The notes beneath the pieces are model-generated. The model worked only from the letters and a program-made list of their open reading frames with translations, did not search any database and was not told the DNA's origin. From NCBI GenBank assembly GCA_044222195.1, contig JBGANS010000003.1, positions 248,001-312,000 on the forward strand: a DNA stretch of 64,000 nt, read 5' to 3'. Both the position numbers and the translations under genes were made by a program. Shown in pieces: positions 15,426 to 23,984 of this stretch (position 1 is the first letter of the stretch; the number at the start of each line of letters is the position of its first letter). This stretch comes from JAHBXE01 sp044222195. GTDB lineage: Bacteria; Planctomycetota; Phycisphaerae; Phycisphaerales; UBA1924.

Positions 15426-16538
15426 ATGCTGATCCGCAAGTACCTCGTCCCGCTCCTCGCCGTCGCCGGTATGGGCTTCGCCATGTACACGGTGCGAACC
15501 GAGAACATGCCCGTCAAGCCCGCGCAGCCCGTGGCCGAACCCGCGAACTCGCCGTTCCGAGCCTCCGTGGCCGGCGCCGGAATCGTCGAGGCCAGCACGC
15601 AGAACATCGCCATCGGCGCCCCGCTCCCGGGCGTGGTGTGGACCGTGCCGGTGAAAGTCGGTGACAAGGTCAAGGGCGGCGCCGTGCTCTTCACGATCGA
15701 CGACCGCGCGGCCAAGGCAGAGGTCGCTTCCCGCAAGGCCCAACTCTCCATCGCCCAACAGACCCTCTCGCGGCTGGAGAATCTGCCGCGTCCGGAAGAA
15801 GTCCCCACCGCCGAGGCCAAGGTCCGCGAGGCGGAAATCGCCCTCAGCGACGCCAAGACCCAGTACGACCTGTGGGACGGTGTGTCCGACAAGCGGGCCG
15901 TCGCCGTCGATGATCTCAACAAGAAGCGCTACGCCACCGCGTCCGCCCAGGCCCGACTGGAGCAGTCCAAGGCGGATCTCGCCCTGCTCAAGGCCGGCGC
16001 GTGGAAGCCGGAGATCGAGGTCGCCCGGGCGGAGGTCGAATCGGCGCAGGCCCAGCTTGACGCCGCCCGGACCGATCTCGACCGCCTGACGGTTCGGGCG
16101 CCGCTCGACTGCACGGTGCTGCAGGTCAACGTGCGCGTCGGTGAATACGCCGTCGCCGGATCGCTCAGCACGCCGCTGATGCTTGTCGGCGACCTGGACA
16201 CGCTGCACGTCCGCACGGATGTGGATGAGAACGATGCGTGGCGGATCGTGCCGGGCGCCAAGGCTCGCGGCAGCCTGAGGGGCAACAGCCAGATCCGCTT
16301 TGACATGCAGTTCGTCCGCATCGAGCCCTACGTTGTTCCCAAGAAGTCCCTGACGGGCGACAGCGCCGAGCGAGTCGACACCCGCGTGCTCCAGGTGATC
16401 TACGCTTTCACCCCCGGAACCGACGACAAGCACATCCCGGTCTACGCCGGCCAGCAGGTGGACGTCTTCATCGAAGCCGCCCCCCGGGCCAGCGACCTCA
16501 ACCCGTCCGCCGCGACCGCCAAGAAGGAGGCTCTGTGA
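15426..16538 (+). CDS. HlyD/DevB-like periplasmic adaptor protein
   Basis: 370 aa. One N-terminal membrane anchor (YLVPLLAVAGMGFAMYTV). A biotinyl-lipoyl half follows (GIVEASTQNIAIGAPLPGVV, VKVGDKVKGGAVLFTIDDRA), then a long coiled-coil hairpin (~95-210, rich in A-K-A-E-V-x-x-A), the second lipoyl half (LDCTVLQVNVRVGEYAVAGS) and a beta-barrel. It links the inner-membrane DevCA complex to the outer-membrane channel encoded next. The last codons carry AAGAAGGAGG, the ribosome site for the overlapping downstream gene. Confidence 0.88.
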   Translation: MLIRKYLVPLLAVAGMGFAMYTVRTENMPVKPAQPVAEPANSPFRASVAGAGIVEASTQNIAIGAPLPGVVWTVPVKVGDKVKGGAVLFTIDDRAAKAEVASRKAQLSIAQQTLSRLENLPRPEEVPTAEAKVREAEIALSDAKTQYDLWDGVSDKRAVAVDDLNKKRYATASAQARLEQSKADLALLKAGAWKPEIEVARAEVESAQAQLDAARTDLDRLTVRAPLDCTVLQVNVRVGEYAVAGSLSTPLMLVGDLDTLHVRTDVDENDAWRIVPGAKARGSLRGNSQIRFDMQFVRIEPYVVPKKSLTGDSAERVDTRVLQVIYAFTPGTDDKHIPVYAGQQVDVFIEAAPRASDLNPSAATAKKEAL

Positions 16539-17974
16539 ATACCCGCTCTCTCGCCATCCTGATCCCCGGACTCCTTCTCTCCGCCTGCACGGTGGGCCCC
16601 GACTACAAGAAGCCTGAGTCGAAGCTCCCTGAAACGTGGCACAACCAGCCCGACGCCGGTGAGACGGCCGAAGCGCCGACCGACCTTGCCCACTGGTGGA
16701 CGACACTCAACGACCCGACGCTCAACTCGCTCATCGAGAAGTCCGTCGCCGGCAACCACGACCTCCGCATCGCCAGCGCCCGCCTCCACGAAGCGCGGGC
16801 GCAGCGGGGCGTCGCCGCGGCGGATCAATACCCCACCGTCAATGCCGACGGGTCGTACTCACGGTCCAAGTCCAGCGACAACACAAGCGGATTCAGCAGC
16901 CCGACCGGCTGGAGCGGCGACGACCTGTACCAGGTGGGCTTCGACGCGAGCTGGGAACTGGACATCTGGGGACGCGTGCGCCGCTCGGTGGAGGCCGCGG
17001 ACGCCGACCTCGGCGCTGCGTCCGAGGACCGTCGCGATGTGCTGATCGCCCTCCTGGCCGAAGTGGCCCGAAACTACGTCGAGCTTCGCTCGCTCCAGGA
17101 GCGGCTGGCGATTGCGGAAGCCAACGTTGCTTCTCAGAAAGAAACCTACGAGCTCTCCAAGGGCCGCACCGAGGCGGGGATCACCAGCGGGCTCGACGTG
17201 GCCCGCTCCGAGGCGCAACTCACTTCGACCCGGGCCCAGATTCCCGCGCTCCTGTCGCAGATCGCCGCGTCGACCCACCGCCTCGCGGTGCTCACCGGCC
17301 AGCAGCCGGGCGCGCTGGAAACGCAGCTGTCAGCCGCGGCGGCACTTCCGGCCAAGCCCGCGAAGGTTCCGGTAGGCCTGCCTTCGGACCTGCTCCGTCG
17401 CCGGCCGGATATCCGCCGGGCCGAGCGTGAGCTGGCCGCCGCCACGGCACGCATCGGCGTGGCCAAGGGCGACCTCTTCCCGCGCTTCAGCCTGACGGGC
17501 TCGTTCGGGTTCTCCGCCAACGAGGATGAAAACCTCTTCCAGAGCGACAGCAAGTTCTGGTCGATCGGCCCGACCATGCGGTGGCCGATCTTCGACGCCG
17601 GCCGCATCCGCAACAACATCGAAGTGCAGAATGCGCGCCAGGAGGCGGCCGTCGCCCGGTACGAGAAGTCGATTCTCACGGGTCTGGAAGATGTCGAAAA
17701 CTCGCTCGTGTCCTATTCGAGGGAGCAGGCGCGGCGCAAGGAACTGGTGGACTCCGAGGCCGCGGCCAAGCGGGCGGTTGATCTCGCCACGGCGCTCCAC
17801 TCGCGCGGGCTGACCGACTTCCTGAGCGTGCTCGACGCGCAGCGGGCGCTGTACGTGATCCAGGATTCGCGGGCTGTGAGCGACCGGACGGTGCTCGTCA
17901 ATCTGATTTCGCTGTACAAGGCGCTGGGCGGCGAATGGGAAGAAACCGCCAAGGTGTCCTCGGCCAGCCACTGA
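16535..17974 (+). CDS. TolC-like outer-membrane efflux lipoprotein (NodT family)
   Basis: 479 aa, GTG start overlapping the adaptor stop (GTGA). Lipobox LLLSACTVGPDYKKP marks a lipoprotein of the NodT/OprM class. Two internal repeats of helical hairpins follow; typical segments are NSLIEKSVAGNHDLRIASAR, VGFDASWELDIWGRVRRSVE, LLRRRPDIRRAERELAAATA and ALHSRGLTDFLSVLDAQRAL. Length is normal. It completes the regulator-permease-ATPase-adaptor-channel operon, so export should cross both membranes. Confidence 0.9.
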   Translation: MNTRSLAILIPGLLLSACTVGPDYKKPESKLPETWHNQPDAGETAEAPTDLAHWWTTLNDPTLNSLIEKSVAGNHDLRIASARLHEARAQRGVAAADQYPTVNADGSYSRSKSSDNTSGFSSPTGWSGDDLYQVGFDASWELDIWGRVRRSVEAADADLGAASEDRRDVLIALLAEVARNYVELRSLQERLAIAEANVASQKETYELSKGRTEAGITSGLDVARSEAQLTSTRAQIPALLSQIAASTHRLAVLTGQQPGALETQLSAAAALPAKPAKVPVGLPSDLLRRRPDIRRAERELAAATARIGVAKGDLFPRFSLTGSFGFSANEDENLFQSDSKFWSIGPTMRWPIFDAGRIRNNIEVQNARQEAAVARYEKSILTGLEDVENSLVSYSREQARRKELVDSEAAAKRAVDLATALHSRGLTDFLSVLDAQRALYVIQDSRAVSDRTVLVNLISLYKALGGEWEETAKVSSASH

Positions 17975-18019
17975 TTGTCGCGGCGATTGAGCCGCAGCAA
18001 ACAGGTCGCGGTGAACCCC

Positions 18020-18056
18020 ACGTGCCTTGGCCGGCGACACGCAGGCCAAGGCACGT
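18020..18056. terminator. Bidirectional hairpin terminator between convergent genes
   Basis: Perfect 13-bp arms ACGTGCCTTGGCC (18020-18032) and GGCCAAGGCACGT (18044-18056) with an 11-base loop, followed by TTCATT on the plus strand. It lies between the end of the efflux operon and the 3' end of the exostosin-like gene. No long T-run follows, so its efficiency is uncertain. Confidence 0.65.
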
Positions 18057-18101
18057 TTCATTCGGCCCCTGTCAATCCGCGCGTACCAGTGGCTCCGCAC
18101 T

Positions 18102-19130
18102 TCAGCCCATGCGCCCGGCGGGTCGCTCTCCGCGGACCGCTTCTTCAACGACGATCTTGAGCATGCTCAGCGGGTTGAAGTACCTGTCCCAGAGCTCGCG
18201 GTTGGCGGCCTGAAGAGCGCGGAACTGGGAATCGCTGAGAGAGTTGTGGAAGTCGGCCAGGATCCGCGGCGCTTCACGCATGCGCGACGCTTCCACAAAG
18301 ACACAGTGCTTGCGCCAGTCGACGCGGTCCGAGAGCGGCAAGGCGCAGTCGGTGTTGATCAGGAGCGGGATGCGGCCGGCGGACAGCGTTTCGTAGAAAC
18401 GGACCGAGAAGTTGCCGGCGCCGCGGGCGCAGAGCACGTAATCGCAATCGAACATGTTGGTCACGAACTCGTCGCGAACCTTGTCGACCAGGGCCTGGTC
18501 CTTGTTCGCTTTGACCGCACCGCCCCAGTAGTTGCGGCGGATCAGAAAGTTGGCCTCGACCAGCTTTGAACCCTGCAGGCTCGCGACCGCCCGACGCCGG
18601 ACGTCGTGTCCATCGGCCTTGTCCTTGAATCCCTTGGCCCGCATCAGCGCGGCCTTGTACCACTCGACCAAGTACCCGCAAAAGCCCACGACGGGCTTCG
18701 CGCCCCTGCCGCGAGGCTGGGGGTGGTTGTCGCGATAGATCAGCAGGTCCTCGCACACCGGCGGCATCGCGCGCTCGCGCTGCGTCAACTGGCTCAGGAA
18801 GATCGCCGAGCGGTACACCGTTCCGTGCGGCGGCATGGCGGGCGTGTGGAAGTCGGTGGTGTCGAAGAAGAGGCACGGCAGGCCCGCGTCGCGGGCGCGG
18901 ATCGCCAGGCCGTCGGGTTCCGGGCCGGCGACATAGTTGTGCGGGTACACCACCAGCTGGGCCTGCTCGAACGGGACGCTCTTCCAGAGCGAGGGCGCTT
19001 CGCGCAGGAGAGCCTCGAACCGGCGCGCAAAGAGATTGTCCGGCACCCGCTCTTCAGCCGGGCCGCAGACCTCGGCCAGCGGCACGATGAACTTCCCCGG
19101 CGTTCGCGGCGAGAAATGGATCAGAATCAT
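18102..19130 (-). CDS. Exostosin-family glycosyltransferase
   Basis: 342 aa, no membrane segment. The C-terminal half carries the exostosin (GT47-like) signature: CDYVLCARGAGNFSVRFYET, LSAGRIPLLINTDCALPLSD and a final helix FRALQAANRELWDRYFNPLS. The N-terminal half has FEQAQLVVYPHNY and PVVGFCGYLVEWYKAAL, typical of bacterial members. Probably adds sugars to a surface polysaccharide; donor and acceptor unknown. Starts 16 bases after the Der stop on the same strand, so likely co-transcribed with it. Confidence 0.75.
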   Translation of the reverse strand: MILIHFSPRTPGKFIVPLAEVCGPAEERVPDNLFARRFEALLREAPSLWKSVPFEQAQLVVYPHNYVAGPEPDGLAIRARDAGLPCLFFDTTDFHTPAMPPHGTVYRSAIFLSQLTQRERAMPPVCEDLLIYRDNHPQPRGRGAKPVVGFCGYLVEWYKAALMRAKGFKDKADGHDVRRRAVASLQGSKLVEANFLIRRNYWGGAVKANKDQALVDKVRDEFVTNMFDCDYVLCARGAGNFSVRFYETLSAGRIPLLINTDCALPLSDRVDWRKHCVFVEASRMREAPRILADFHNSLSDSQFRALQAANRELWDRYFNPLSMLKIVVEEAVRGERPAGRMG

Positions 19131-19146
19131 CCGGCGGGCTCCGAGT

Positions 19147-20760
19147 TCAATCCTCTTCGAAGTACGCCTCGGCGCCCTCTTCCTGCATCTCCGCCAGGGC
19201 TTCCTTGCCGAGCTCCAGTCCCTCGGTCTCGCTCAGGGCCTCATCGCGCGGATCGATGCCCGCCTTGGTTCTCTTGCGGCCGCGGACGAGGAGGCGGATG
19301 GGCACTTCGTGGTAGGGCAGCTCTTCGCGGAAGCGGTTCATCAGGAAGCGCTGGTAGTTGGCCGTGAACAGCTCGGGACGATTGACGACCAGGACGATGG
19401 TGGGGGGGCTCTCGGCGACCTGGGCGACGTAGAGAACCTTGGCCCGCGTGCCGAGCTTGCTCGGCGGGTTGGCGGTCTCGAGGATCTTCTCCATCATGCG
19501 GTTCATCTTGCCCGTGCCCGCGCGCATCCGCGACTGATCCATGAGCTCGAAGGCGAGGGCGATGGAGGGTCGGATGTTCTTGCCGGTCGCCGCGGAAACA
19601 AAGGCGATCGGCGCGAACGACAGGCCCTTGAGCTCCTGCCGCAGGTATTCCTCGTACGACGAAGGCGTGATCTTCTGCCCGTGCTCGTTCTTCTTGCCCT
19701 CGACGAGGTCCCACTTGTTCACCACGATGAGGCAGGGCTTGTACGCCTTCTGGACGAGCATCGCGAGTTGCTCATCGACCTGCGAGAGCGCCTCGGTGGC
19801 GTCGACGAGAAGGAGCACGACGTCGGCCCGGTCGATGGCCCGCTTGGCCCGGTCAAAGGCCCACCACTCGATCTGGTTGGCGAAGCTCTTCTTGCGGCGT
19901 AATCCCGCCGTGTCGATCGCGAGGAGGCTCTTGCCGTCGAGTTCGAGGCGGACGTCAACGGCGTCGCGCGTCGTGCCCGCAATTTCGGAAACGATGACAC
20001 GTTCCTCGCCGGCCATGGCATTGACCAGCGAGCTCTTGCCCGCGTTGCGCTTGCCGACGATCGCCAGCTTCATGTCCACCTGCAGCTCGGGCGCAGCCGT
20101 GTCCTTGGCGGGCCTGGGCAGGGCTTCGTAGAGGGCGTCGAGGAAGTCGCGCCGGAAGTAGTTGCTCTTGGCCGAAACCAGAATGGGCTCGCCGAGGCCC
20201 AGAGCCGAGACTTCCAGGCCGTGGGCTTCCCACTTGGGCCCGTCGACCTTGGTCGCGACGATGCGGATGGGGAGCGAGGGAGAAGTGACGCCTTTCTTGC
20301 CGGCGTTCTTCTTCACGACCTTGGGCGCCTTGGGAGTTCCCTTGGCCTTGCGTCCGCCGCCGCCGAGCTTGCGCTCGCGCAGGAGCTTGGCGACCTCCAT
20401 GTCGGCCGGCGTAATCCCCGCCTGGGCGTCGATGCAGAACAGGATCAGGTCCGCCGATTCAACCGCGAGGCCGATCTGCTTCTCGATGTGCTTGCGCAGC
20501 GAGGCGAGGTCCACGCCGATTTCGTTGAAGCGTTCACCCTCACCCTCGTACACACCCCAGCCGCCGGTGTCGATGAACTCCACCGGCTTGACCGGGCCCC
20601 GGGCGTCCGGAGACTTGAGCTCGGCGATCACCGACACCCGGTCCCGCGTCGTTCCCGGCGTGGGATCGACGATGGACACCTTCTCCCCCGCGATCATGTT
20701 GAGCAGGGAACTCTTGCCCACGTTGGGGCGACCGACAATGGCGACGCGGGGAATGGGCAT
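19147..20760 (-). CDS. der: Ribosome-assembly GTPase Der (EngA)
   Basis: 537 aa from ATG 20760; the open frame reaches 78 bases further up but the conserved PRVAIVGRPNVGKSSLLNM opening fixes the start. Two tandem G domains: G1 GRPNVGKSS, PGTTRD and DTGG in the first; GKRNAGKSS, GTTRD, DTAGL and NKWD in the second. A C-terminal KH-like domain ends in RLLVRGRKRTKAG. Two oddities: a Lys/Gly-rich insert (~150-180, GGGGRKAKGTPKAPKVVKKN) before G4 of domain 1, and that G4 reads TKVD rather than NKxD. Essential for 50S maturation in other bacteria. Confidence 0.93.
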   Translation of the reverse strand: MPIPRVAIVGRPNVGKSSLLNMIAGEKVSIVDPTPGTTRDRVSVIAELKSPDARGPVKPVEFIDTGGWGVYEGEGERFNEIGVDLASLRKHIEKQIGLAVESADLILFCIDAQAGITPADMEVAKLLRERKLGGGGRKAKGTPKAPKVVKKNAGKKGVTSPSLPIRIVATKVDGPKWEAHGLEVSALGLGEPILVSAKSNYFRRDFLDALYEALPRPAKDTAAPELQVDMKLAIVGKRNAGKSSLVNAMAGEERVIVSEIAGTTRDAVDVRLELDGKSLLAIDTAGLRRKKSFANQIEWWAFDRAKRAIDRADVVLLLVDATEALSQVDEQLAMLVQKAYKPCLIVVNKWDLVEGKKNEHGQKITPSSYEEYLRQELKGLSFAPIAFVSAATGKNIRPSIALAFELMDQSRMRAGTGKMNRMMEKILETANPPSKLGTRAKVLYVAQVAESPPTIVLVVNRPELFTANYQRFLMNRFREELPYHEVPIRLLVRGRKRTKAGIDPRDEALSETEGLELGKEALAEMQEEGAEAYFEED

Positions 20761-20933
20761 TGGGCTAGGGTACGCCGGATGCAGAACGAATTGAACGCAC
20801 GGGCCGCGGAGTTCGCAGAGATAATGCCCGAAAACCACAATTCAGCACCGGCCTCCGGGCCCGCGTCCGGTACGGCCCTGTGCTCGGCGCTCTCGGCGAC
20901 CTCCGCGTTCCATCCTTCTTCCTACGCTCACGC

Positions 20934-21851
20934 GTGAGCCGCTTCCCCGTCATCATCGGCCCAACCGCGGGCGGCAAGTCCGATCTCGCCGTCGATGTGG
21001 CCCTGGCTCTCGTGTCCGCCGGAACGCCCGCCGAAGTCGTCACCGCCGATGCATTCCAGGTCTACCGCGGCATGGACATCGGCACCGCCAAGCCGACGAT
21101 CGACGAACGCCGCGGCATCCCGCACCACCTCATCGACATCGTCGAGCCCACCGAACCCTTCACCGTTTCCGATTGGCTCACCGCCGCGAACACCGCCATC
21201 GATGAGATCCGCGCGCGGGGCGTCATGCCCATCGTCGTCGGCGGCACGCACCTGTACATCAAGGCCCTGCTCGACGGTCTCTTCGAAGGCCCAGACCCCG
21301 ACCCGGCCCTTCGCCATGAACTCCGCGCCACCCCGCTCGCCGCCCGGCGCGCCGAGCTCGAGCGCGTGGACCCCGTCGCTGCGGCCCGTATCCACCCCAA
21401 CGATGAGCGCCGCACCCTCCGCGCGCTCGAGGTCTTCCGCCAGACGGGCACCCCGATTTCGCAGCATCAGCAGCAGTGGGACAAGGCGACCCGCACCGAC
21501 TGCACCGTCATCGGGCTGGACTGGCCGAGCGAGCTGCTCAATCCCCGGATCAACGCGCGGGTGAAGGGGATGATGGAGAGAGGGCTGCTCGACGAGACCC
21601 GCGGGCTCCTGCCGCGCCTCGGCGCGCAGGCACGGGAGGCACTGGGGTACAAGCAGCTCATCGAGCACATCGATGGTCGGTGCCCCCTTGACGAGGCCGT
21701 CGAGAGAATCAAGATCGAAACGCGCCGGTTTGCAAAGAACCAGCGGACGTGGCTCCGGCGCCTGCGATCGACACCCGGGTCGCAGTGGATTGATGCAGCC
21801 ACGGTGGGCCGCGAACAATGGGCGAAGATCGTGGTTCAGCAGGTGGTCTGA
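20934..21851 (+). CDS. miaA: tRNA dimethylallyltransferase MiaA
   Basis: 305 aa from GTG 20934 (an upstream GTG at 20880 adds 18 residues). Adds a dimethylallyl group to A37 of tRNAs reading UNN codons. P-loop VIIGPTAGGKSDLAVD, the DAFQVYRGMDIGTAKPT substrate motif (normally DSxQVY, here DAFQVY), GIPHHLIDIVEP, VVGGTHLYIKALLDGL, and the C-terminal LGYKQLIEHIDG plus TRRFAKNQRTWLRR tRNA-contacting segment are all present. It is transcribed divergently from der. No clear ribosome site precedes either start. Confidence 0.92.
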   Translation: MSRFPVIIGPTAGGKSDLAVDVALALVSAGTPAEVVTADAFQVYRGMDIGTAKPTIDERRGIPHHLIDIVEPTEPFTVSDWLTAANTAIDEIRARGVMPIVVGGTHLYIKALLDGLFEGPDPDPALRHELRATPLAARRAELERVDPVAAARIHPNDERRTLRALEVFRQTGTPISQHQQQWDKATRTDCTVIGLDWPSELLNPRINARVKGMMERGLLDETRGLLPRLGAQAREALGYKQLIEHIDGRCPLDEAVERIKIETRRFAKNQRTWLRRLRSTPGSQWIDAATVGREQWAKIVVQQVV

Positions 21852-21854
21852 CCC

Positions 21855-22247
21855 ATGCCCCGCCGCTCCGCCGAGCCACCCCCGTCCGGCGTCATCCCCG
21901 GAGCCCTCAGCACCGAGGAGCGCTACGCCCGGAGGTTCTCCATCCTCGTGATCGTCAGCATGTTCCTCTCTCCGATCGGTGCACTGGCTCTCTTCGGCCC
22001 CGCCGTCGGGCTGTTTCCCCTTCTGGGTCTGCCCTCAGTTCTGTTCTTCGCATCCCTGGTCTGGGGCGGCTCGATTTCGGTCCGAAACCGCCGCAAGGTT
22101 CGGCGCGCGGGGTACCGCGTGTGCCTCCACTGCCGGTACCTCCTCGCCGATCTCCCGGACTCAGGCTCGTGCGCCGAGTGCGGCAACGCCTACACGCTCG
22201 AACAGCTCCGCCGCTCCTGGGAGTGGAGCTACACCCAGTGGCCGTAG
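21855..22247 (+). CDS. Small membrane protein with a cytoplasmic zinc ribbon
   Basis: 130 aa starting 3 bases after the miaA stop. Two membrane segments (ILVIVSMFLSPIGALALFG, VGLFPLLGLPSVLFFASLVW), a basic stretch RNRRKVRRAG, then CLHCRYLLADLPDSGSCAEC, a C-x2-C...C-x2-C ribbon with the Y-x-L-x-x-L spacing seen in two other proteins of this window. Function unknown. Confidence 0.7.
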   Translation: MPRRSAEPPPSGVIPGALSTEERYARRFSILVIVSMFLSPIGALALFGPAVGLFPLLGLPSVLFFASLVWGGSISVRNRRKVRRAGYRVCLHCRYLLADLPDSGSCAECGNAYTLEQLRRSWEWSYTQWP

Positions 22248-22298
22248 GGTCGCCCCGACGCGTCTACCGTCTGTCGACCGCCGCAGCCCAGGACACCC

Positions 22299-23735
22299 AT
22301 GAGCGACTCACTCCAGTGGCTCATTCCGACTCTCCTCACCCTGCTCTACATCGCGGGCGTTGCGTGCGCCATCCACGCCGTCTACAACGCCCGCACGCCG
22401 CAGGGGTCGATCGCCTGGGCCGTGTCTCTGGCCACGTTTCCGCTGTTCACAGTTCCGTTCTACCTCGTCCTGGGCCGCAGCAAGTTTGATGGGTACGTCG
22501 AGGCGATGCGCGCCGCGCAGAAACTCGGGCGGGGCCAGCTCGAGGAACTCATCAAGAAGTCGCATGCCTTCGACGCGAGACTGACCAACGCCCGCGCCGC
22601 CGACTTCGCGGTTCTTGAACGCAGCACCCTGCTCCCCTGCCTTCGCGGCAACTCCGTCTCCCTGCTCATCGACGGCCAGGCCACTTTCGACGCCATATTT
22701 GAGAGCATCCGTTCCGCGAAGCTGTACATCCTCGTGCAGTACTTCATCATCCACGACGACCAGGTCGGGCGGGAGCTCAAGCAGCTGCTGCTGGACAAAC
22801 GACGGGAGGGCGTCCGCATCTACATCCAGTACGACGAGATCGGGAGCTATGCCCTCCCCCGCCGCTGGATTGCGGAGCTCCGCGATGCCGGGGCCCAGGT
22901 CACCGGCTTTCGCACCACCCGCGGCCGCGGCAACCGCTTTCAGATCAACTTCCGCAACCACCGCAAGATTGTTGTCGTCGACGGCCGCGAGGCCTTCCTC
23001 GGCGGGCACAACGTCGGTGATGAATATCTCGGCCGCAATCCCGCGTTCGGTCACTGGCGCGACACGCACTGCCGGGTTGACGGACCGGTCGTCGAGGCGG
23101 TCCAACTCTCGTTCATCATGGACTGGTTCTGGGCGACGCGCGAACTCCCCGAACTCGACTGGGAGCCCGAGAAGGGCCAGGGCGGCAACGCCGCGGCCCT
23201 GCTCATCCCGACCGGTCCCGCCGATGCCGACAACTACTGCGAGATGATGTTCATCCAGGCCTGCCACATCGCCAAGGAGCGCCTCTGGATCACCTCGCCC
23301 TACTTTGTTCCCAACCCCGCCGTGTTCGAGGCGCTGCGCCACGCCGCCCTGCGCGGCGTCGATGTCCGCGTCATCATCCCGTCCAAGGCCGACCACATCA
23401 TGGTCTATCTCGCCGCGTTCCCGTGCGTCACCCACGCGCGTCAGGCGGGCGTGAAGATGTACCGCTACACCAACGGCTTCCTTCACCAGAAAGTCATGCT
23501 CATCGATAGCGATATAGCGACCGTCGGCACCGTCAATCTCGACAACCGTTCGCTCCGTCTCAACTTTGAGCTCACCCTCTGGGTGTGCGACAAGCCCTTC
23601 GCCGCCAAAGTCGCGGCGATGCTCGAAGCCGATCTGGCCGACTCTCGTCTCGTTGACCACGAAGAGCTTCGCGAAAAGTCGATCCTGTTCAACGCCGCGA
23701 CCCGGCTGGCCCGACTTCTGGAGCCCGTGCTCTAG
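22299..23735 (+). CDS. cls: Cardiolipin synthase
   Basis: 478 aa. Two N-terminal membrane segments (SLQWLIPTLLTLLYIAGVAC, SIAWAVSLATFPLFTVPFYL) and two phospholipase D HKD motifs: NHRKIVVVDGREAFLGG in the first half and HQKVMLIDSDIATVGTVNLD in the second. ClsA-type length and topology. It condenses two phosphatidylglycerols to cardiolipin at the inner membrane. Stands between the zinc-ribbon gene and topA, all on the same strand. Confidence 0.92.
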   Translation: MSDSLQWLIPTLLTLLYIAGVACAIHAVYNARTPQGSIAWAVSLATFPLFTVPFYLVLGRSKFDGYVEAMRAAQKLGRGQLEELIKKSHAFDARLTNARAADFAVLERSTLLPCLRGNSVSLLIDGQATFDAIFESIRSAKLYILVQYFIIHDDQVGRELKQLLLDKRREGVRIYIQYDEIGSYALPRRWIAELRDAGAQVTGFRTTRGRGNRFQINFRNHRKIVVVDGREAFLGGHNVGDEYLGRNPAFGHWRDTHCRVDGPVVEAVQLSFIMDWFWATRELPELDWEPEKGQGGNAAALLIPTGPADADNYCEMMFIQACHIAKERLWITSPYFVPNPAVFEALRHAALRGVDVRVIIPSKADHIMVYLAAFPCVTHARQAGVKMYRYTNGFLHQKVMLIDSDIATVGTVNLDNRSLRLNFELTLWVCDKPFAAKVAAMLEADLADSRLVDHEELREKSILFNAATRLARLLEPVL

Positions 23736-23984
23736 TACATGCACCGGTCCGCCGGCCGCGTTGCCGCGAACGCTCCCGGCGACGGAAAATCGAAAGAGGA
23801 GCCTCGGCGACCCACCCGCGCCCGCCTGTCCTCCGCGTACTTTCCAAGCCTTCATACCTATCATCAAGCGAACAAATGGCGCCATCGCACGTATTCCTCT
23901 TGACAATCTCTACCTTTATCCCTTTCCTGTCCGACCTACCCATGTCCCGTCGCTTTGAACGTTCGGAAAACATTCGGTCCACGC

